Part shown: piece after piece, positions 52,925-62,210 of the stretch
Numbering within the stretch: position 1 is the first letter of the stretch
How the letters are laid out: each line of letters begins with the position of its first letter
NCBI RefSeq assembly: GCF_048541825.1
Contig: NZ_CP183332.1
Coordinates: forward strand, 496,001-560,000
DNA length: 64,000 nucleotides
Source: Caulobacter sp048541825
GTDB taxonomy: Bacteria > Pseudomonadota > Alphaproteobacteria > Caulobacterales > Caulobacteraceae
Direction of reading: 5' to 3'
Program-made: the position numbers and the translations under genes
The notes under the pieces: generated by a model
What the model was told of the DNA's origin: nothing
The model's database searches: none
What the model saw: only the letters and a program-made list of their open reading frames with translations

Positions 52925-54619
52925 ATGCGCAAGCCATGGCTGTTGTTCGTGCTGGGCTTGGTCCTGGTTTTGGGCGGAAGCGCGCTGGCCTGGAAGGTCC
53001 AGACGGCGGGCGGGATCAAGGTCACGGAAGTGACCTTCGCCGGAACGGGCGGCACGCCGATGAGCGGGCTGCTCTACACGCCCCTCAACGCCACCCCAGC
53101 GACGCCGGCCCCCGGCGTGCTGGCCGTGCACGGCTATATCAATTCCCGCGAGACCCAGAGCGGCTTCGCCATCGAGTTCGCCCGGCGCGGCTATGTGGTG
53201 CTGGCCCTGGACCAGACCGGTCACGGCTATAGCGGCGGGGCGGCGTTCTCGAACGGCTTTGGTGGTCCCGATGGCCTGAAGTATCTGCGCAGCCTGCCGA
53301 CCGTTGATCCCGCCAATATCGGCCTGGAAGGCCACAGCATGGGCGGCTGGACGGTGCTGGCTGCGGCCGCGACCATGCCGGACGCCTACAGGGCCATGGT
53401 GCTGGAGGGCTCCTCGACCGGCAAGCCGTTCGCGGCGGACGGCACGCCGGTCTGGCCGCGTAACCTGGCCCTGGTGTTCAGCCAGTATGACGAGTTCTCC
53501 AAGCTGATGTGGGGCGTCGATCGGGCCAAGGACGTGACCGGCAGCGCCAAGCTGCAGGCCGTGTTCGGGACGACGGCGCCGGTCCAGCCGGGCAAGGTCT
53601 ATGGCTCGATCGCCGACGGAACCGCCCGGGTGCTCAACACCCCCGCCACCACCCATCCCGGCGACCACATCTCGCCCGCCGCCATCGGCCACGCGCTGGA
53701 CTGGTTCGCCCTGACCCTGAAAGGCGGAACGCCGCGCCCGGCCAGCGACCAGATCTGGATGTGGAAGGAAGCGGGCACGGGCGTCGCCCTGATCGGCGCC
53801 GTCGTGCTGCTGCTGGGGACGTTCCAGGCGCTGCTGACCCTGCCGCTGTTTGCGCGTCTGCGTCAGCCGATCCAGCCCACCGTCGCCCGCCGTGACGGCG
53901 GCTGGTGGCGCGGCGTCGCGATCACCGCCCTGCTGCCGGCCCTGACCTATTTCCCGTTCTTCATCCTGGGCATGGTCGCCCTGCCGCCCAATGCCATCCT
54001 CAAGCAGGGGATCACCAACCAGGTGCTGACCTGGGCCGTGCTAACCGCCCTGATCACCCTGGGCCTGGCTGCCCTAGGCAAGCGCGACAAGCCCGCGTTC
54101 AGCCGTTCCCTGCGACTGTCTGTGCTGATCGGCATCCTCAGCGTGGGCGTGATCTATGGCGCCCTGGAGCTGGTCCATCGCCTGTTCCTGGTCGATTTCC
54201 GCTTCTGGGTCGTGGCGCTCAAGCGTCTCAGCCTGGGCCAGGCGGATCAGGTGCTGGTCTATGTGCTGCCCCTGACCCTGGCCTTTGGCGTCACCCTGCG
54301 CACCTTGCTGGCCCGCATCCCGGTGGCCGGCGAGAGCAACCTGGCCCGCTATGCCAGCGCCGTGCTGGCGCTGAGCGGGGGCTTTGCCCTGCTGCTGGCC
54401 CTGGACTATGGCGCGCTGTTCCTGACCGGCCGCCTGCCCACGGCCTTCGACCCGCTGTCGACCGTGGTGGCCATTCAGTTCCTGCCGCTGACGGCCCTGA
54501 TGGCGGTGATCGGCGTCTTCACCTGGAAGCGCACCGGCGGCTATGCGACGGCGAGCGTGATCTGCGGCCTGCTGCTAACCTGGTACATGGTGGCGGGGAC
54601 GGCGACCCAGGTAGTGTAG
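52925..54619 (+). CDS. Alpha/beta hydrolase fused to a polytopic membrane domain
   Basis: A 564-residue protein in two parts. After an N-terminal membrane anchor, residues 30-270 form an alpha/beta hydrolase with nucleophile GHSMGG near residue 139 and a histidine in HPGDHISPAA. Residues 275-564 contain about eight membrane helices. I do not recognise a known fusion of this type. GGAGGGGATGTC precedes the ATG at 52925. It follows the DJ-1 gene by 98 bases in the same direction. Substrate and topology are unknown. Confidence 0.82.
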   Translation: MRKPWLLFVLGLVLVLGGSALAWKVQTAGGIKVTEVTFAGTGGTPMSGLLYTPLNATPATPAPGVLAVHGYINSRETQSGFAIEFARRGYVVLALDQTGHGYSGGAAFSNGFGGPDGLKYLRSLPTVDPANIGLEGHSMGGWTVLAAAATMPDAYRAMVLEGSSTGKPFAADGTPVWPRNLALVFSQYDEFSKLMWGVDRAKDVTGSAKLQAVFGTTAPVQPGKVYGSIADGTARVLNTPATTHPGDHISPAAIGHALDWFALTLKGGTPRPASDQIWMWKEAGTGVALIGAVVLLLGTFQALLTLPLFARLRQPIQPTVARRDGGWWRGVAITALLPALTYFPFFILGMVALPPNAILKQGITNQVLTWAVLTALITLGLAALGKRDKPAFSRSLRLSVLIGILSVGVIYGALELVHRLFLVDFRFWVVALKRLSLGQADQVLVYVLPLTLAFGVTLRTLLARIPVAGESNLARYASAVLALSGGFALLLALDYGALFLTGRLPTAFDPLSTVVAIQFLPLTALMAVIGVFTWKRTGGYATASVICGLLLTWYMVAGTATQVV

Positions 54620-54622
54620 GGC

Positions 54623-55270
54623 TCAGGCCTCGGCGGCGATCTGGCGGAGGGCCTTCTCGAAATACTCCGCCGGCTGGCCGCCCGAGATCAGGTAGCGGTC
54701 ATTGATGATCACGGCGGGGACCGAGCTGATGCCCGCCGTGTGCCAGGCGCGCTCGGCGTCGCGCACCTCCTGGGTATACTGGCCCGAGCTCAGAACCTCG
54801 CGGGCCGCCGCGCCATCCAGGCCGGCCTTTTGCGCGGTCGCCACCAGCACCTCATGGTCGGCGGGGCTGAGGCCATCGGTGAAATAGGCGTCGAACAGCG
54901 CGCGCTTCAGGGCCTTCTGGCCGCCCACTATGCCGGCCCAGTGCAGCAGGCGGTGGGCGTCGAAGGTGTTGTAGATCCGGCTGGTCTCGCTGGTCTTCAT
55001 CGTGAAGCCCACCGAGGCTGCCCGCTCGTGAATGGCCCTGCGGTTGGCGGCCGACTGCTCCGGCGTCGCGCCATATTTCTCGCCGATATGCTCGACGATG
55101 TTCTGACCTTCGGGCGGCATGTTGGGATTGAGCTCGAAGGGCTGGAAATGGATCTCTGCCTCGACCAGATCCCCCACGCGCTCCAGCGCCGTCTCCAGCC
55201 CGCCCAGGCCGACGATGCACCAGGGGCAGGACACGTCGGAGACGAAATCGATCTTCAGGGGCTTGGTCAT
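54623..55270 (-). CDS. DsbA-family oxidoreductase (FrnE-like)
   Basis: A 215-residue thioredoxin-fold protein with an active-site CPWC in DVSCPWCIVGLGG at the very N-terminus, no signal peptide, and a helical insertion. These cytosolic DsbA-like proteins include FrnE, polyketide-related isomerases and 2-hydroxychromene carboxylate isomerases. FrnE is favoured by length and motif. It faces the hydrolase-fusion gene tail to tail, with only 3 bases between their ends. Confidence 0.87.
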   Translation of the reverse strand: MTKPLKIDFVSDVSCPWCIVGLGGLETALERVGDLVEAEIHFQPFELNPNMPPEGQNIVEHIGEKYGATPEQSAANRRAIHERAASVGFTMKTSETSRIYNTFDAHRLLHWAGIVGGQKALKRALFDAYFTDGLSPADHEVLVATAQKAGLDGAAAREVLSSGQYTQEVRDAERAWHTAGISSVPAVIINDRYLISGGQPAEYFEKALRQIAAEA

Positions 55271-55322
55271 GGGCGGGGTCCTGGCAGGTAGGCTTCAGAT
55301 ATAGGCGCGGGCGCGGACCCGC

Positions 55323-55967
55323 CTAGGGGTCTTTCCGACCTGACGGCGTCATCAGGGCCCTGACGATTTCCCGGGTCAGGACGTCCGGCGCGCACCAAGG
55401 GTAGCCGGAAATGGTCACATGGCTGTGGGCTATCCCCAGCAGGCTGCAGAGCAGGGCTTCGCTCCGGGGCTTCAGGTCAGCGTCGCTCTGCTTGCCCAGG
55501 ACGTCACGCACCAGACCAAAGAACAGCTGGTAGTGGCCGACGGCGGTGGAGGACTCCAGAAAGTTGCTGACCTCAGCCTGGCTGACGCCTTCGGTCAGGA
55601 ACACCAGTCTGTATCGCTCCGGGTTCCCGACCCAGTAGCCGACATAGTGGGCGGCGACAGCGGTGAGGCGATCGGCGGGGTTGTCGATCGACCCTGCCAG
55701 GGCGCTCAACTCGGCGAACACCTCGTCATAGATCCCTTCCCAGAGATGGCTGAGGATGTCGGCCTTGCTGGCGAAATAGGCATAGAGGGTCATCGGCGTG
55801 CAGCCGACCTCCTTGGCCAGCCGCCGCATGGACACAGAGGCGTAGCCCTCATCGCGAAACAGTTGCGCGGCGGCCTTGGCCACCTTTTTCCGCATCGCCA
55901 CGATGTCGCCACCGCTCCGCGCCGGTCGGCCTCGGCGCGCGCTCACGGCTCCCTTGTCCAGACTCAC
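55323..55967 (-). CDS. TetR-family regulator, probable controller of the divergent cytochrome unit
   Basis: A 214-residue regulator. The helix-turn-helix (ASVSMRRLAKEVGCTPMTLYAYFASKADI) lies near residues 43-71, following a basic RRGRPARSGG arm. The C-terminal ligand domain is helical. The start is at 55967, facing the cytochrome c gene at 56029 across an AT-rich palindrome. It likely represses itself and the cytochrome/DUF4345 genes; the ligand is unknown. Confidence 0.87.
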   Translation of the reverse strand: MSLDKGAVSARRGRPARSGGDIVAMRKKVAKAAAQLFRDEGYASVSMRRLAKEVGCTPMTLYAYFASKADILSHLWEGIYDEVFAELSALAGSIDNPADRLTAVAAHYVGYWVGNPERYRLVFLTEGVSQAEVSNFLESSTAVGHYQLFFGLVRDVLGKQSDADLKPRSEALLCSLLGIAHSHVTISGYPWCAPDVLTREIVRALMTPSGRKDP

Positions 55968-55989
55968 AGACTTGACTTCCTTCGCTGAT

Positions 55990-56017
55990 TATTATTTATC
56001 ACGCGTTATAAATAATA
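55990..56017. promoter_or_regulatory. AT-rich palindromic operator between a TetR gene and a cytochrome c gene
   Basis: A perfect 10-base inverted repeat, TATTATTTAT (55990-55999) and ATAAATAATA (56008-56017), with an 8-base centre. It is 23 bases from the TetR start and 12 from the cytochrome start, in strongly AT-rich sequence that is unusual here. Consistent with a TetR operator shared by both promoters. Confidence 0.8.
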
Positions 56018-56028
56018 GGCAAGACCGT

Positions 56029-56418
56029 ATGAAACCGATCGTCGTCGTGGCCTGGCTGTGCCTTGCCGTCACCCTAGCAGCTGCCTCCCCCGTTTTGGAC
56101 GAGGACGCGAGCGCCGCCGCATCCGTTCAACGGGGCAGGACGCAATTCATGTTTCGGTGCGGCGGCTGCCACGCCCTGGACGGCAACAGGTCGGGACCGT
56201 CGTTGCGGGGCGTGGTCGGGCGCCCGGCGGGCAGCCTGGGCAACTTTGGCTATTCTTCGAGCCTGGCCCGTTCGGGTCTCGTCTGGTCCGAGCAAACGCT
56301 GGATCAGTGGCTGACGGCGCCGTCGCGACTGGCGCCCGGAACGCGGATGACAGCCACGGTGAAGTCTGCCGAAGATCGTCACGCCCTGATCGCCTATCTC
56401 CGCAGCGTCTCGCGCTAG
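56029..56418 (+). CDS. Periplasmic cytochrome c
   Basis: A 129-residue class I cytochrome c with a Sec signal (cleaved near AAASP). The heme-binding CGGCH is at residues 44-48, followed by GPSLRGVVGRPAGS, and the axial methionine is probably in APGTRMTATV. This resembles soluble cytochrome c2-like carriers. It starts 12 bases from the operator palindrome shared with a TetR gene. The DUF4345 gene follows 43 bases downstream. The electron donor is unknown. Confidence 0.9.
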   Translation: MKPIVVVAWLCLAVTLAAASPVLDEDASAAASVQRGRTQFMFRCGGCHALDGNRSGPSLRGVVGRPAGSLGNFGYSSSLARSGLVWSEQTLDQWLTAPSRLAPGTRMTATVKSAEDRHALIAYLRSVSR

Positions 56419-56461
56419 CGACCGCCTCCCTCTGGGCATTGGCCCGCCGCAGGACCCCCTC

Positions 56462-56896
56462 ATGCAAAATCATCTGACCCTCAGCGAACGCGCCTTTCGG
56501 ACCGCGATTTTCCTCCTTGGCCTCGTGGCCTTGTGGACGGGCGCCAATGTCGCCCTGGGCGGCATCGCCACCCTGGGGCTGCAAGGGCCGACCGACTTCG
56601 TTGCCGCTGTCCACGCCGAGGCCTATGCGGCCCACGACAGTCACGTGCGGTTTCTGGGGGGACTGTGGCTGGGGGTGGGTCTGCTGTTTCTGGCCGGGGC
56701 CTGGAACCTGCGGTCGCTCAAACCGGCCATTCAGACAGCGCTGGTTCTGACGATCATCGGCGGGCTGGCGCGGTTCAGCGCCCTTCGGTTCGACGTCCAG
56801 TTCGGGCCCGACATTCTGGGCTCCTTTCTCGCCGAGGTGATCCTGATGCCGCTTCTGCTGTGGTGGAGCACGCGAATCGCCCGTCCCGCATTGTAA
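56462..56896 (+). CDS. DUF4345 membrane protein
   Basis: A 144-residue integral membrane protein with four helices (TAIFLLGLVALWTGANVAL, RFLGGLWLGVGLLFLAGAW, ALVLTIIGGLARF, ILGSFLAEVILMPLLLWW), matching DUF4345. The family has no established function. It sits in the same orientation behind the cytochrome c gene, 43 bases away, and may share its TetR control. Convergent with the dioxygenase gene, which begins 68 bases later in the opposite direction. Confidence 0.83.
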   Translation: MQNHLTLSERAFRTAIFLLGLVALWTGANVALGGIATLGLQGPTDFVAAVHAEAYAAHDSHVRFLGGLWLGVGLLFLAGAWNLRSLKPAIQTALVLTIIGGLARFSALRFDVQFGPDILGSFLAEVILMPLLLWWSTRIARPAL

Positions 56897-56963
56897 GGTC
56901 TGGGAGGCAGGCGTCCCTGAAAGCGCAACGCTCGTGCTCCCCCGGCACGGGCGTTGTTCGCGT

Positions 56964-57734
56964 TCAACCGACCTTGATCCCCGTCATCGAGATCGCCGCG
57001 AAGACGTCGTCGGTGAAGAAACTGACGGGCTCGCCCGCATCCTGAGCGCCCAGCACATACAGCAGCGGCAGATAGTGTTCGGCGCTGTTGATCGACGCCT
57101 CGGCGTCGGGGCCCAGGCTTTCCCAATCGATCAGCGGGTCGTGATCGCCGGCCAGGATCAGGGCCTTGGCGGTGTCGTTGAAGCGCTCGGCCCAGTCGGG
57201 GGCTTGCGGCCGGCGGAAATCGGCGGCGCGCAGGTTGTGGACGATGTCGCCGCTGCCCATCAGCAGCACGCCTTCGTCACGCAGGGCCGCGAGGCGACGG
57301 CCGGCCTCGTAGTGCCAGCGATTGGAGCGGCCGCGATCCAGGCTGATCTGCACCACCGGAATGTCGGCGTCCGGATACATCGGCCTCAGCACCCCCCAGG
57401 CGCCGTGGTCGAGGCCGCGCGTGGGATGCTGGACCACCGGGTCTGGCGACAGGATCTCGCCGACCCGCGCGGCCAGGACCGGATCGCCCGGCGCGCGGTA
57501 TTGTACGTCGAACAGGGCCTGCGGAAAGCCGCCGAAATCGTGGATGGTCTCCGGCGCCGCCGAGGCGCTGACGGCGGTGGCGCCCTGCGTCTCCCAGTGG
57601 GCGCTGACCATGGCGATGGCGCGCGGACGGGGCAGGTCGCGGCCCATCTGACCCCAGGCGCGGCTCCAGGCGTTGTCCTCGATGGCGTTCATCGGCGAGC
57701 CGTGGCCGACGAACAGGGCGGGCATGCGGGTCAT
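56964..57734 (-). CDS. ygiD: DODA-type extradiol aromatic ring-opening dioxygenase (YgiD-like)
   Basis: A 256-residue class III extradiol dioxygenase. Metal ligands are visible in FVGHGSPM, VSAHWET and HGAWGVL, and a later histidine in SGDIVHNL is typical of the 4,5-DOPA dioxygenase YgiD group. The ATG at 57734 is preferred over a longer frame that adds 48 residues of unrelated sequence. It opens catechol-type rings; the natural substrate in bacteria is uncertain. It is divergent from the acyltransferase gene. Confidence 0.9.
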   Translation of the reverse strand: MTRMPALFVGHGSPMNAIEDNAWSRAWGQMGRDLPRPRAIAMVSAHWETQGATAVSASAAPETIHDFGGFPQALFDVQYRAPGDPVLAARVGEILSPDPVVQHPTRGLDHGAWGVLRPMYPDADIPVVQISLDRGRSNRWHYEAGRRLAALRDEGVLLMGSGDIVHNLRAADFRRPQAPDWAERFNDTAKALILAGDHDPLIDWESLGPDAEASINSAEHYLPLLYVLGAQDAGEPVSFFTDDVFAAISMTGIKVG

Positions 57735-57847
57735 GGTGAAGTCTTTCGGAAACAGTATAAGTTGCAGATAGGCGTCGCGCCGTCTCGCCGCAAGATGACG
57801 TGACGCGATGGCTTTTCCCGCGCGGCCGGCTTTGTTAAGGCCAAGGG

Positions 57848-58993
57848 GTGCCCAGTTCCGCTTCGCCCCCCGATGCATCTACCCCGGTCCAGACCCCGGT
57901 GATGGCCCGCGCCCGCCGCGCCGTCCGGGGCGGCGCCCTCGACTTCCTGCGCTTCCTGGCCTCGCTGCTGATCGTACTCTACCACTATGGGGCCGAGAGC
58001 CCGATGCGGATCGAGCGCTTCCACCAGGTGTTCTCGCGCGGCTTTCTGGCGACCGATTTCTTCCTGATCCTCTCGGGCTATGTGCTGGGCCGGGCCTATG
58101 GCGCCTCGACCCTGTCGGGGAAGATCACGCCGGCCCGCTTCTGGCTGCGCCGCGCCGCCCGCGTCTGGCCCGGGCACCTGATGGTGCTGGCGGCCATGGC
58201 GGCGCTGGTGCTGGTCCTCAACGCCATCGGCACCGACGCCCACAAGCCCAGTCGCTTCGCCTGGGACCAGCTGCCGGTCCAGGCCCTGCTGGTTCACGCC
58301 TGGGGCTTTCCCAGCGACGGCTGGAACCTGCCCAGCTGGTCGCTGTCGGCCCTGATCGTCTGCTACGCGATCTTCCCCTTCATGTGGCGGGCGGCCGACA
58401 AGGTGCGCCACGCGGTGATCCTGCCGCTGGTGGGCGTGGCCATCATCATCGCCTTCGAACTGATCGCCCGCTTCGGCTTCGACCAGGCCCTGGCCGACCT
58501 GCGGTTCCAGTTCGGGGTCGTGCGGGCCCTGCCGCTGTTCATTCTGGGCGTGTGCCTGGCTCGCGCCGTCGAGATGGACTGGCCGTCGGAAAAGGCGGCC
58601 CGGGTCCTGCTGTATGGCGGCGTGGCCATGCTGGTCGCCTGGCAGACCCTGGACCGCTACGCCCTGCCCAACGTGCTGTGGTTCGACCTGCCCAGCCTGG
58701 CCGCCATTGCCTGCATCATCCTGGGGGCCGGCCGTCTGCCGGTGCAGCGACCCAACGCCTGGATCGAGGAGGGCGCCAAGCTGTCCTTCGCCCTGTTCAT
58801 CACCCACATCTTCGTCGGGGTGATCTACTGGAGCGCTGTCCACAAGCTGATCGACACCGTGCCGATCGGCATCGGCTGGCAGTGGCTGATGTGGCTGGCT
58901 GGCTTCCCCCTGGCCTACGGCGCGGCGTGGCTGTTCCACACCTATGTGGACCAGCCGGTGCAGGACCGGCTGGCGCCGTGGTTGAGGCGGTAG
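57848..58993 (+). CDS. Acyltransferase-3 family membrane protein (OafA/YrhL-like)
   Basis: A 381-residue membrane acyltransferase with about ten helices. The conserved start RGGALDFLRFLASLLIVLYHYG contains the histidine of the catalytic R-x10-H type region, followed by TDFFLILSGYVLGRAYG. Such enzymes acylate sugars, lipids or polysaccharides at the inner membrane. The GTG at 57848 fits. Nothing nearby identifies the acceptor. A monocistronic unit is likely. Confidence 0.9.
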   Translation: MPSSASPPDASTPVQTPVMARARRAVRGGALDFLRFLASLLIVLYHYGAESPMRIERFHQVFSRGFLATDFFLILSGYVLGRAYGASTLSGKITPARFWLRRAARVWPGHLMVLAAMAALVLVLNAIGTDAHKPSRFAWDQLPVQALLVHAWGFPSDGWNLPSWSLSALIVCYAIFPFMWRAADKVRHAVILPLVGVAIIIAFELIARFGFDQALADLRFQFGVVRALPLFILGVCLARAVEMDWPSEKAARVLLYGGVAMLVAWQTLDRYALPNVLWFDLPSLAAIACIILGAGRLPVQRPNAWIEEGAKLSFALFITHIFVGVIYWSAVHKLIDTVPIGIGWQWLMWLAGFPLAYGAAWLFHTYVDQPVQDRLAPWLRR

Positions 58994-58999
58994 CCAGTT

Positions 59000-59749
59000 T
59001 CAGGCTGTTAGAAAGCTCGCGATCTGCGCCGCCAGGGCCGGCTCCATCACCGCGCTGAGATGATCCCCGGGCACGCGCACCGCCCGCGCGTTGCCCATCA
59101 TCGCCGCAAGACCCTCGGCCGAGCCATTGTCGTCGTCGGCGACACCGGCGATCACCAGGGTCGGCAGGTCAAGGGCGCGCAGCTGCGCCTCGGACGTGGC
59201 CACAAACGAGGTCAGCACGCCCAGCATCGCCTCGGGGACCAGGCCGCTGGCCGCCATCATCGCCTGCACCCGCCGGCCTGCGCGCGGATCTTTGGCGGCC
59301 TCGCCGTGGCGGATCGAGTCCTCGAACATGGCCGCCCGTGCGCCGGCCGCCATCAGGCCGCTATCACCCATGCCGCCGAGCACCAGTTTCGCCGGTCGGG
59401 CGCCGCGGGTCAGCAGCCTCACTGCCGTCCGTGCGCCCAGCGAATAGCCGACGAGATCGTAATCTGTCAGACCCAGATGGGCGATCAACGCCTCCTGGTC
59501 GGCGGCCAGGACGTCGGCGGGCCACGCCGCCGGCGCGACGGGCGCGGCGGAGTGGCCATGCCCGCGCAGGTCCGGCGCAATGACCTGGCGGCCCGTGGCG
59601 GCCACGGCGGCGGCGATACCGGGCGCAAACCAGTTGAACTCGGCATTGGCCAGGAAGCCATGCAGCATCAGGGTGGGCCGGCCCTCGCCCAGGGTGCGCC
59701 AGGCGATCTCGACGCCGTCGAAGCTCTTGAAGCGGTGCGGATTGGTCAT
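59000..59749 (-). CDS. Alpha/beta-fold hydrolase
   Basis: A 249-residue soluble hydrolase. The oxyanion-hole segment is MLHGFLAN, the nucleophile elbow is GYSLGAR with the catalytic serine near residue 102, the acid is probably in AGVADDD, and the histidine is in PGDHLSAVM. A typical small esterase/haloalkane-type fold; no specificity is evident. It converges with the acyltransferase gene, with 6 bases between ends. Confidence 0.88.
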   Translation of the reverse strand: MTNPHRFKSFDGVEIAWRTLGEGRPTLMLHGFLANAEFNWFAPGIAAAVAATGRQVIAPDLRGHGHSAAPVAPAAWPADVLAADQEALIAHLGLTDYDLVGYSLGARTAVRLLTRGARPAKLVLGGMGDSGLMAAGARAAMFEDSIRHGEAAKDPRAGRRVQAMMAASGLVPEAMLGVLTSFVATSEAQLRALDLPTLVIAGVADDDNGSAEGLAAMMGNARAVRVPGDHLSAVMEPALAAQIASFLTA

Positions 59750-59824
59750 GGGACGATCTTTTCAGGCGCGACGCGGGGCGTCCAGCGTCTCGCCAACGTC
59801 ATCCTGGCGCGCTAACACCCGAGC

Positions 59825-60598
59825 ATGACCCGTCTGATCCCGCTGCAAGGCATCGAAAACCTCCGCGACTATGGCGACTACGCCGCTGGTCTTGGCCGAC
59901 TTAAGAAGGGCGTGCTTTACCGCGCCGCCCACCAGGCCGAAGCCACCGACGCTGACCTGGACGCCCTGGCGGCCCTGAACATCGTCACCCTGGTCGACCT
60001 GCGCCGTCCCAACGAGCGCGAGCGGTCGCCGTCGCGGCGCTGGATCGGTTTCTCGGCCGAGGTGATCGACAACGAACTTGGCGCGACCGGCCCGGACCCC
60101 TGGCATGAGTTCCTGAAAAGCTCGGATCTCTCGCCGGGCTCGATCCAGGCCTATATGGTCGAGTACTATCAGCGCGCGCCGTTCAAGGAACGGCACCTGG
60201 ATCTGTTCTCGCGATACTTCCAGGCCTTGGCGCAGGCCCGCGGGCCGGTGCTGATCCACTGCGCCGCCGGCAAGGACCGCACGGGCATACTGGCGGCCCT
60301 GACTCATCATGTGGCCGGCGTGTCGGACGATGACGTCATCGACGACTATCTGCTGACCAATGACCCCGCCCGTTTCGAGCGCCGCGGCCCCAGGTTCATG
60401 GAAATCATCCACGAGATGACCGGCCGCACACCCACCGAGGCCGCCATGCGCGCCGCCATGGGCGTCGAGGCCCAGTACCTGGCCGCCGCCTTCGCCGCGA
60501 TCAAGGACCAGCACGGCTCGCTGGACGGCTATCTGGAACAGGCCGTAGGCCTGGACGCCGAAATGCGCGAAGCCGTGCGGGCGCACATCCTGCTCTGA
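59825..60598 (+). CDS. Tyrosine/dual-specificity phosphatase
   Basis: A 257-residue phosphatase with the P-loop HCAAGKDRTG near residue 149 and the acid-bearing YLLTND region after it. The N-terminal RDYGDYAAGLGRLKKGVLYRA and DLRRPNERE are typical of the bacterial PTP group that includes Mycobacterium PtpB. Lack of a signal suggests a cytosolic role, possibly phosphoinositide- or protein-directed; both occur in the group. The gene is divergent from the hydrolase with a 75-base gap. Confidence 0.9.
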   Translation: MTRLIPLQGIENLRDYGDYAAGLGRLKKGVLYRAAHQAEATDADLDALAALNIVTLVDLRRPNERERSPSRRWIGFSAEVIDNELGATGPDPWHEFLKSSDLSPGSIQAYMVEYYQRAPFKERHLDLFSRYFQALAQARGPVLIHCAAGKDRTGILAALTHHVAGVSDDDVIDDYLLTNDPARFERRGPRFMEIIHEMTGRTPTEAAMRAAMGVEAQYLAAAFAAIKDQHGSLDGYLEQAVGLDAEMREAVRAHILL

Positions 60599-60683
60599 CA
60601 GCTTGGTAGGTGACAAACGCGCGTTTAAACGCCACGCTCCACCCAAGCGACCGCACAAGACGGCGCTCTCATTAGGGTAGGGT

Positions 60684-62144
60684 ATGAACGAGACCACAGG
60701 CACGCCGCCGGGCTTGGCGGACGTTGCGTCGGACGGCGGTCTGATCCAGAGCGAAAGGCCCCCAGGGGCGGCCAAGGGTCTGTCAAAAGGCGCGCTCAGC
60801 TGGATCTTCCATCAGGGGTCGCGCGACGCCTATGTCGTCCTGATCACCATCTACATCTTCGCACCCTATTTCTCGCGGGTGCTGGTCGGCGATCCGGTCA
60901 AGGGTCAGGCGACCATGGCCGACATCGCCACCGCCTTTGGTTTGCTGACGGCGCTCACCGCCCCGCTGCTGGGCGCCTCGATCGAGCGCTATGGCCCGCG
61001 CAAACCGTTCATGATCGGCATTCTGGCCATCATGCTGCCGCTGCTGATGCTGCTGTGGCTGGCCCAGCCGAACGATGGACCGTCGGTGGCCCTGGTCGGC
61101 CTCGTCCTGATCGTGCTGGGTGTGTCGTATAACTGGGGCGACGTGCTCAACAACTCGCTGCTGTCGCGGGCCGCTGAGCCGGGGCAGGAGCCGCTGGTTT
61201 CGGGGCTGGGCTACGCCATGGCCAACGGCCTGTCGGTGAGCCTGCTGATCTTCATGATGTGGGCCTTCGTCCTGCCCGGCGCGGTGGACTGGCCCGGCGT
61301 GCCGGCCGCGCCGCTGTTTGGCCTGCCCACCTCCAACCACGAGCCGGCCCGCCTGTCGGGACCGATGGCGGCCGGCGTGATGCTGCTGGGCGCGATCCCG
61401 TTCCTGCTGTGGACGCGCGACGCGCCGCGCACCGGCCTGTCGATGGTGGCCAGCCTGCGCCACGGCGCGCGGCTGCTGCTCGACACCCTCAGCAACCTCA
61501 AGGGCCACCGCGACGTCGCGACGTTCCTGGGAACGCGGATGCTGTATTGCGACGGCATGACGGCCCTGCTGGTGTTCAGCGGCCTGTTCGCCGCCGGCCT
61601 GATGGGCTGGGGCGAGCTGGAGATGCTGGCCTATGGCATTTGCCTGTCGATCTTCGGCGTGCTGGGCGGCTTCCTGGCGCCGTGGCTGGACAAGACCCTG
61701 GGGCCGCGACGCGCCGTGCAACTGGAGATCTTCGGCTGCCTGATCGTGCTGATCAGCGCCTTGGGCATGGGTCGCGACCGGATCCTCTATTTCTGGAGCT
61801 ATGACGCCGCCGCCCATGGGCCGCTGTGGAATGGCCCGCTGTTTCGCACCCTGCCCGAGGTTCTGTATCTGGGCCTGGGCATGCTGATCGCGGTGTTCGT
61901 CACCGCGCAATATGCTTCCAGCCGCACCCTGCTGGTGCGTCTTGCGCCGCCCGACCGCATCGCCGCCTTCTTTGGTCTGTTCGCCCTTTCGGGCACGGCG
62001 ACGGTTTGGCTGGGCTCGCTGCTGGTGGCCCTGGCGACCCGGATCTTCCAGAGCCAGGTGGCGGGCTTCGTGCCGATCGTGGGTCTGTTGCTGCTGGGCG
62101 CGCTGGGCCTGTTCTTCGTCAAGGGCGGCGAGCGCGAGGCTTGA
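60684..62144 (+). CDS. UMF1-type major facilitator transporter
   Basis: A 486-residue transporter with 12 hydrophobic segments, resembling the UMF1/Atg22-like MFS branch: SWIFHQGSRDAYVVLITIYIFA at the first helix, GASIERYGPRKPFM (the signature loop between helices 2 and 3), VSYNWGDVLNNSLL, and RLAPPDRIAAFFGLFALSGT later. Members export unidentified solutes. It is followed by a small gene 66 bases downstream. Substrate unknown. Confidence 0.87.
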   Translation: MNETTGTPPGLADVASDGGLIQSERPPGAAKGLSKGALSWIFHQGSRDAYVVLITIYIFAPYFSRVLVGDPVKGQATMADIATAFGLLTALTAPLLGASIERYGPRKPFMIGILAIMLPLLMLLWLAQPNDGPSVALVGLVLIVLGVSYNWGDVLNNSLLSRAAEPGQEPLVSGLGYAMANGLSVSLLIFMMWAFVLPGAVDWPGVPAAPLFGLPTSNHEPARLSGPMAAGVMLLGAIPFLLWTRDAPRTGLSMVASLRHGARLLLDTLSNLKGHRDVATFLGTRMLYCDGMTALLVFSGLFAAGLMGWGELEMLAYGICLSIFGVLGGFLAPWLDKTLGPRRAVQLEIFGCLIVLISALGMGRDRILYFWSYDAAAHGPLWNGPLFRTLPEVLYLGLGMLIAVFVTAQYASSRTLLVRLAPPDRIAAFFGLFALSGTATVWLGSLLVALATRIFQSQVAGFVPIVGLLLLGALGLFFVKGGEREA

Positions 62145-62210
62145 GGCGCAGACTGCTGACACCGCCTGACGCCCGCGCAGTCTATACGCTCCCCGTTAAA
62201 GGGAGACGCC

